NCBI GenBank assembly: GCA_026745465.1
Contig: JACYXH010000772.1
Span: forward strand, 8,234,116 to 8,298,115
DNA length: 64,000 bases
Reading direction: 5' to 3'
Source: Lota lota
Taxonomy: Eukaryota; Chordata; Actinopteri; Gadiformes; Lotidae
Shown: positions 52,418 through 64,000 of the stretch, piece after piece
Layout of the letters: every line of letters starts with the position of its first letter
Position numbering within the stretch: position 1 is the stretch's first letter
Notes under the pieces: generated by a model
Databases searched by the model: none
Seen by the model: the letters and a program-made list of their open reading frames with translations, nothing else
Told to the model about the DNA's origin: nothing
Program-made: the position numbers and the translations under genes

Positions 52418-52504
52418 TATATACTGCTCAAAAAAATAAAGGGAGCACTTGGAGTTACATTGTGTTGTTTAAGTGTTCCCTTTATTTTTTTGAGCAGTAT
52501 ATAT
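52418..52504. mobile_element. Tc1/mariner-type MITE, 87-bp near-perfect palindrome
   Basis: TATACTGCTCAAAAAAATAA is mirrored by TTATTTTTTTGAGCAGTATA, with short inner arms AGGGAGCACTT/AAGTGTTCCCT. These terminal repeats are those of a Tc1-like transposon common in fishes; here almost all the interior is deleted. Flanked by TA. Confidence 0.85.
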
Positions 52505-54189
52505 TTCTGTGTGTAATATAGAAAACGTACACATATTCAATCAATGTTGAACTTTATCTAGACACAGATACATTGTAGCTACTCTATATACTGCTTATAG
52601 CAGTATATTTTTGTTTATATGCTATAGTTTATATTTTATTTACATAATTTACTACACACTGTAAGCCACATTATACTACTGAACCAGTGCTGTCAAGATA
52701 CAGATACACAGTGATTACTATTAACTAAACTAATGAATAAGATAAATATACTAAGGAATTTGAGTGCATTCTGGACTCTGTCTATTGTCTAGACTTTAGA
52801 CTATAGAGCAATGTCAATGTCATTGCCAGCATACGTCGATTTGACCTTTTTGTACCTTTTACCCCATCTAGTGGCAAAATGGAGAGACGTGTTCAACTGC
52901 ATGAAAGCTGCAGAAAGACGTACTGTGGTGGGATAGGTTGTTTAAAAATGCGTAGTCGTTGAGTTCTGCTGTTGGGAACACTTTATTAAAAACATCCTGA
53001 TAAAGTTACTCACAATCTTCAACCTCTCTCAATCTCCCTGTGTTTCTCTGCTGCTAATCACTGTACACCTTTTAGAATGTGGTTCACTTTAAAGTTAAAA
53101 AGGACATTTGTATTCATAATAATGTTCATGTTCTGGAGATCAATCAGCTGTGGTGTCCCAAAAGGTTTCATACTAGCTACCCTGCCATTCTCCATCTGCA
53201 GCACTCTGTGCAACGCCCTTGGTGCGGTATGTCACACATATATTTTAGGATTAATCTCTGATGGAGATTGTTCTGCACTCATGTTGAAACGTTTGGTATT
53301 TCTTACTGAATATTAATTTAAATAACTGAAAAGACTGATTGATTATTATTATCTTAGTTATAATAACTTCAGTTTTAGAACACCAACAAGCCATACCATA
53401 ACCATTAGCATGCAGTGGCATGTTAGTCACTTCTTCTAATTTATATTAATTGTACACGATTCTAATATATATTTCCATACACGATTCTAATATAAATTTC
53501 CATATATTCCCACTTTTGTTTCACTTACAGCTTATTAACTAACATTTTTCAACTTAACCTGTGTCTTGTATTTATTCAGGCTGTTTATGAATATTCAGTT
53601 ACCCTTATCCTCTCTTGATTGTGTCTGTTGCATTTCACTGGACTTTGAGACTTCATTTAATATCTGTGAATGAACCTGCCGGCAAAAAAGATGGACCTGA
53701 TTGTGTTTCAAGGTTATGCAATTTTCGTTTTAGCTGACTTAAATCCAACTGTTCACATCAAGGATAATTTCTTTGGTCTGTATAGTCTGTTAACAATAAA
53801 AAGACACATATATGGAACATACAGCACATATAATTAGCAGACAATTGCAAAAATAAAAATAAAGTTATTTTTCCAATCATCTTGCATAGGCCAGTATTCT
53901 GGTCGCCATATGTTTCAAATAAAAGACACAATGCTGTTTGGCTGCTGGGCCATCTACTTGGCCAGCCTCAAACAATGGAACAACAGAACACGTCATCTTG
54001 ATCAGTCACTTCAACATGACAATATGGAACCCTCAGCGACCATCAAATATACCTAACCCTCGTTCACATTAGCAATGGTTTCGGTAAACTGTATTTTGAA
54101 AATCAATGCACAACGCACAAGGTTGTCGCACGTGCACATACAGGCAAACACGCGCAATCATGCACATAGACACTCAGACACATAGACAG

Positions 54190-54229
54190 ACACACAGAGG
54201 CCGAGGCACGCACGCATGCAGACAGACGT

Positions 54230-54308
<79 letters not shown>
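54190..54308. repeat. Compound (CA)n tract
   Basis: CACG/CACA-rich start becoming perfect CA from 54247 to 54308. Confidence 0.92.
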
Positions 54309-54309
<1 letters not shown>

Positions 54310-54879
54310 GTGTTTCCTATCCCACTTGTGTCCCAGCTGTTCCTGAGGAATGCAGGGTTTAAGCAGGGACACGTCTCGCAGAGAAGAGATGAAACTGTTT
54401 CGTTTCGTTGCTTCATCACCAATATGTTAGCGTGCCAGTTATCTTCCAGTTAGTTTGTTCCGATGCTACGCAGTATTATGAAGATGAGGCAGTCTGTGTC
54501 TACAACACATACAACTTATTAAAGGTTGATAATGTATGGATGAATTTAACATTTAAATATAACATAAAATTACATTACAAAGGAAAATCAATATTAGTCG
54601 TTAGATGCCTATATACGTTTCCATGAAACCTGAAACTTGTGAGTAGAACTTCTTGCTTACTTTAAACTAGAGACGTTTGAAACGTCTCTCTATTAAAGAT
54701 CCTACGAAGTTTAGCTGACTTGTCTCGGATCAACCAACACTCATGAAGCCAATCTCCACTGACAGCTAGAGAGGACAGCAGCATGAACTCACAGGAGCTC
54801 TGCAACCTAATCTGGTTAGTGTTTACCAAGACATGCAAACACATTTATCACATAACAACGCACACTCGCACACATGTGC

Positions 54880-54881
54880 AT

Positions 54882-54913
<32 letters not shown>

Positions 54914-55130
54914 CATAAAAACCAGACTCGCACACACACACATACGCGAAACACCCACGTAACAAAATATGCATATAAAAAACAGATGCACTCATGCATG
55001 CACATGCACACACGCAAACTTGTGCACACACATAAATACAAGCACATGGACACACACACACATGAATACAAGCACATGGACACACACACACAAACACACA
55101 CAGTCACACACACTGTGCACACATTACACT
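54880..55130. repeat. Interrupted (CA)n with AATACAAGCACATGGA inserts
   Basis: Several CA blocks; two copies of ACACATGAATACAAGCACAT-like sequence occur near 55028-55082. The same insert recurs in the TRPC4 micro-intron at 57686-57730. Confidence 0.85.
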
Positions 55131-55625
55131 CAGTCTATATCTATCCACATCTCTCTACATAGGCTACATCTATATCGGCAACATAAAAAGGCAAAATGAT
55201 TAATATATTGATCTTTAAGTTCTGTCAGCTCATGCTATAGCGTGTGGCTAACATTAGCCTGCAACAATAATATTAAAATTACAATCTGTAATATGTAAAT
55301 TATAAAAAACACAATGACTTTGATTCACATAGTTTGGTTTGAGTCTAATGTATAAAAAACGCAATAACGACCATAACATAACAGAGATAATATGATGATA
55401 TCACCTACCTAATTACTATAGTGTGCATTCTTGAAAATGCAGAATTATATGCACATTATACACATATGATCACTTGAATAAACATCAGAGAATATCAGCT
55501 TTATATGATATTTATACGATAAGAATTGTGCTGTTTTAAATAAATAACACCAGGGAAACAGTGTCCTCATTCCCTGAAGTTAGTTAGCATAGTCATGTCC
55601 TTTATTCCTTGTTGACATAGGTGAT

Positions 55626-56430
55626 TTAAAGGTCCAGTGTGTAGACTTTAGTAGCAACTAGCGGTGAGGTCGCAGATTGCAACCAACTGAATACCCCCCT
55701 ACCCCTCCCTTTCCAGCAACTACGGTGGCCTGTAGTGGCCTGAATTGTGTAAGGTGCCAAAATATATTTCATGTTTGCGAAAAAGCGTTGATTGTTGACG
55801 GCTCGAGACTGGAATAAATCAGTTCAACCAATCGCAATCAGGTCTCTTTTTCATTGTCAACATGGTCACTGTACATGTTGTAGGACATGGCATAGATAGG
55901 TCTTCTTATAGCCCATTTACATTTCTCAACACACAGTCCTCTTATTGCACTTATATATAACGGATGTGTGGAGCTCCATCTGGTCGGCGGTTGATTTTAA
56001 TGTCCGCTTCCGAGAGAGGGAAAAGCTTCTCGGACACATAGTATAACGCCATTGTTGGTGGCACATTTCATATACAACATCGCTCACCATAACTCCCCTA
56101 CACAAGGAAGGTACTGAAATAGAATCACAAATGGGTCATAGCCATTTGGTTGACACGCCCCCATTCTTCTTATAGCTCTTAGAAATGTTCTTCTAGAGCC
56201 ATTTGTCTGTTCCGGGCTACTGTAGATACATAGTGGTGCAACATGGTGCACTCCGTAGAGTAGGATCCGCTCTGCATGTAGATCTAAAGAGCTCATTCCA
56301 AGTTCATGAAAGCATAACAACTATTATTCTCATGGGATTAAACACTAATTAAAACATACTTGCATATTATTGCATTTCTGCTAATTCTGTTCCTCTAGAT
56401 GTCACTAAATCCTACACACTGCACCTTTAA
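55626..56430. mobile_element. 805-bp MITE with long terminal inverted repeats and TTAA at both ends
   Basis: Left end TTAAAGGTCCAGTGTGTAG, right end CTACACACTGCACCTTTAA, with the similarity extending inward (ACTTTAGTAGCAACTAGCGG against CCTCTAGATGTCACTAAAT). TTAA at both ends fits a piggyBac-style target. No transposase reading frame, so non-autonomous. Confidence 0.75.
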
Positions 56431-57187
56431 TACCATTGATTAATTAAGTGATTAAATGATTGATTTACAGATTAACAGGTAACAGCTAATAAGCTACATT
56501 TGTATAGCTCTTTTATAGTCACTACGGCAAGTCTTGGTTGGACATGTTCATGTATTAACACCCTTTGTAAACCATGCAAGGCAAAAACCAGCTCGGCATG
56601 ATCTATGTCCATGTCAAGGCTGTTTGCTCAAGGACACCTGGTTTCCCAAGCTTTTTTTCCAAAACATTATAAATTTTTTTATAAGGAATGTAAATAACAA
56701 AAAGAGGAAAGTAGATAATATATTAAATTAAAAGTTTTATACCGGTAGTTCCTAAAATTTGTTGACCTGTGACCCCATTTTCAGGTTGAATATACTTTGC
56801 AACGCTAAATTCACACTTCTTTTCGCATCCGCTTCCACACACATAGTTCGAACCAAATCAGTATCTGCCTACATATCACTGTGCCAGTGAACATATGTGT
56901 ATCTCACTACCCAAAGTGATTATCAGTAGTTCCCCTGTGACTGAATCACTAGGCAGTCTGGTCATATATACAGGAACCTTTGTATGGGACCATTCAAACC
57001 TATTCATTTAACCATCAAATATATTTTGCTAATAAGTCAGCAATCCCTTGGGACCCTCATCTTGATATCAGGTAACCCCAAGGTTAGGAAACACTGCTTT
57101 ACACCCTGGTACTGTGTCTGTAACTCCTGCCCCTCTTTGCTTATTCATTCGCTTTCACGTCTTTTCCTTGAGATTGTTCTCTTTCTT

Positions 57188-61933
<4,746 letters not shown>

Positions 61934-61954
<21 letters not shown>

Positions 61955-62085
61955 CTGGTAGAGAGACATATGGACAGACAGGGAGAGAGAGATTGAGAGA
62001 GAGAGAGATAGTGAGAGTGAGAGAGAGAGAGACTCGGCAGTAAGGTTGAGCTACGAACTGGTAGAGAGACATATGAACAGACAAT
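61934..62085. repeat. ~100-bp tandem duplication of a TRPC4 3' splice site and exon start
   Basis: GGCTGGGCTACAAACTGGTA GAGAGACATATGGACAGACA around 61940-61980 recurs as GGTTGAGCTACGAACTGGTA GAGAGACATATGAACAGACA at 62044-62083, with GAGA repeats between. The copy contains the acceptor CTCTACCAG and about 27 exon-like bases. Confidence 0.88.
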
Positions 62086-64000
62086 TAGAACAATATTGAG
62101 AGTGGTACAAAATTGCAGAGAATAATTAGACACCAGGTTGTTTTCAAAATATGAACGGCACACATTTCTTAGAAACAACCAAACCCTCCCTTCCTGCTCT
62201 TTAAAGAGCCAGGGTGGCATCTGGGTAAGTCTGGCAGTAGTTAAATGAAATCTCACTCCAATACATTTCAAAGCAAATAGTTTACATATGAAACATGTTC
62301 TACGTTTTTTCTGTTTTTTTTGTTGCTAAAAGTTACACAAGAGCCATTCACAGTATTTTTTTCCATTTCCAAACAAGCATGTATCTTTGGTAAGGGTGTT
62401 TGACTCTCAGCTGAAAGGCTCTGGGTTTAAACCCCAATGTCCTCCCCAATGTCTTTAAGAGTAATTGTGGGAGCGTGTGTGGCTGATGGCTGGTTTAAGC
62501 AGCCTCCCCTGGCTGAGTCTGATTGGGCTGGGTGAGGCTGCACACCCGTTTCACATTGAGTAATTAATGTGCACAGGTTAAACCAGCCATCACCGCACTC
62601 ACTCAGGGAGAGATCTCCTGCATGGCAACATGGAGAACCAGGCTATGTATGATTATAGGCCAAACTTTCAATAAACCAGATTTTTTACATCACCACCCTG
62701 CATTCTTTGTTTGGAGGAGCCCAGTAAAAGTCACCTAGGTGGAGTGTGGCAAGTAGCATGGTTTTTGTTACAGTAATAATAACTGTTTTCGGCTTTAGTG
62801 TGGCACAGACAATGACAAAGACTTTTCAAAACATTCTCTGGTATGTCACTACCATCGTTCATACATTTTCAGGTAGTATTTTGTACGGATAGGAATGGAA
62901 GCGCTGTTCACTTGCAGATAACTACCTGGTTGTGCAAAGAAAAAGCCTCCACTCCAGGTTGGCCAATAGGATTTCTAGGACTGTGTGATGTCACTGGCTC
63001 ATAGAGGGCGGGGCCAAAGTGTAGAACTATTGATCACCTTTGATGCTTTATGCTATGTATTTTCCAAGTAATACTTTAACCAGAGAACTGTTTAACGGAG
63101 GACTTGTTATTGTTCCAGCGCATTTGTTTAGTTTTCCTGAGGGTCTTTTTCGTAAGAATACGAGGATGTGTCTATCTGTATGTTGACTGAAGAGTGGAGA
63201 GGAGAGGATGCATAAACACTTTGTGGGTGAATAGCTTATCCACGCTGTATCTCTTCCCTCGGAGATGAAACATCTGTCAGACATCTGGGTCCCAGCATAA
63301 CCATATTAGTCTAAATGGGCGCCTGTTATTCTTCTACTCTGCATTAGAAGTCTGTGTACGAGCTAGTTAGTCGGTTCTTCGTGAGAGACTTCCTGTGTGA
63401 GATTTGTCTTGTCTCTGGTTAAGTTAATGGGCTGGGCTGTCTTTCACTTGCATTACTGGATGTCCACAGGGAACACTTTCCGGCGATAGGGTGTGTATGT
63501 GAATGATAATGTGTAGTGCACCGTGCACCCACACGCATTGATGCAGGCCACATACTCTCACATGCAGGAACACACATAGGATAGACACACAACCGCACAC
63601 ACAAACACATAAATACGCACGCTAGCACACACCCACATGCACAAATACACACACACACACACATACAAAAAACGTATTGTCAGAAGGATGTTTAGTTAAA
63701 TTCCTCTGAAGATCTTAGTGTAATGAATGCCATTTGCCTTGGGTCAACATATGCCCATTCAACTAAAGGTTAACTGGAATAAGTTGATTCGGGTACAAAG
63801 TTTGTCTAATAAACTTTTGTTTGGTAATGGACTGAATGAATTGAAAAGTGTGTCTCTATTCATTAGTGAATCTCTATTCTCTCTAATCTCTATTCTTCTT
63901 AGTGAGTCTCTCAGTCTTCACCATTTCAACAGTAGTTTACCTACAAATGCTGGCAAAACGCTGCAGGTTCCATTTCCATGCAACCGACTGAATTGTCCAA
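62086..64000 (-). other. TRPC4: TRPC4 intron, no exon found
   Basis: Non-coding as far as can be seen. It holds a SINE head at about 62382-62455 (GGTAAGGGTGTTTGACTCTC, GGCTCTGGGTTTAAACCCCA) and an interrupted (CA)n at about 63570-63665. The upstream TRPC4 exons (ankyrin repeats) are not in the window. Confidence 0.65.

Larger units (their letters stand above)
52205..57187. other. POSTN-TRPC4 intergenic interval, including the TRPC4 3'UTR
   Basis: No gene recognised. It contains two MITEs (52418-52504, 55626-56430), (CA)n tracts near 54190-54308 and 54880-55130, and AT-rich DNA. The TRPC4 3'UTR must occupy its right part, but no polyadenylation signal stood out. Confidence 0.65.

Noticed and set aside
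63048..63284. 78-codon minus-strand ORF as an upstream TRPC4 exon
   Set aside because: No similarity to TRPC N-terminal sequence could be seen, and no consistent splice sites.

Overview
The window is vertebrate nuclear DNA, almost certainly from a teleost fish. Five multi-exon genes were rebuilt from conserved protein segments and GT/AG (once GC/AG) splice junctions: DCLK1, SOHLH2, SPART (SPG20), POSTN and TRPC4. These genes occur in the same order on human chromosome 13q13. The very high density of (CA)n/(GT)n, (GA)n and poly-G tracts, the many short tRNA-derived SINE copies and the fish-type MITEs fit a teleost. A gadiform (cod-like) fish is my guess from the microsatellite load; it is not proven.

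Layout. 1-13.3 kb: DCLK1, minus strand, 14 coding exons plus a likely 5'UTR exon. Its last exon or exons lie beyond the left edge. 14.5-16.7 kb: SOHLH2, plus strand, with the bHLH and C-terminal exons; the 5' end is uncertain. 17.0-26.2 kb: SPART, minus strand, complete (7 coding exons, 629 aa). 26.2-35.0 kb: no gene found, only repeats and AT-rich DNA. 35.0-52.2 kb: POSTN, minus strand, complete (22 coding exons, 804 aa) with a TATA box. 52.2-57.2 kb: intergenic, with two MITEs. 57.2-62 kb to the right edge: the 3' two thirds of TRPC4, minus strand (8 exons; the N-terminal ankyrin exons lie beyond the window). Exon phases agree at every junction and the two complete genes give whole-codon totals, so the models are strong.

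The genes are not an operon and share no pathway. DCLK1 is a microtubule-binding kinase, SOHLH2 a germ-cell bHLH factor, SPART an endosome/lipid-droplet/mitochondrial adaptor, POSTN a matricellular protein and TRPC4 a cation channel. Four of the five lie on the minus strand; SOHLH2 is the exception and is convergent with SPART.

The most unusual signal is structural. At several places a minisatellite or tandem duplication begins exactly at, or overlaps, an exon/intron junction, so copies of a real splice site are repeated inside the neighbouring intron: DCLK1 exon 8 donor, DCLK1 exon 3 acceptor, POSTN exon 13 donor and TRPC4 acceptor, with SPART exon 5 acceptor closely abutted. In addition, two related helicase-fragment transposon relics each lie 17-19 nt downstream of a 5' splice site in two different genes, in the same orientation. 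No RNA gene, CRISPR array or bacterial feature was seen.
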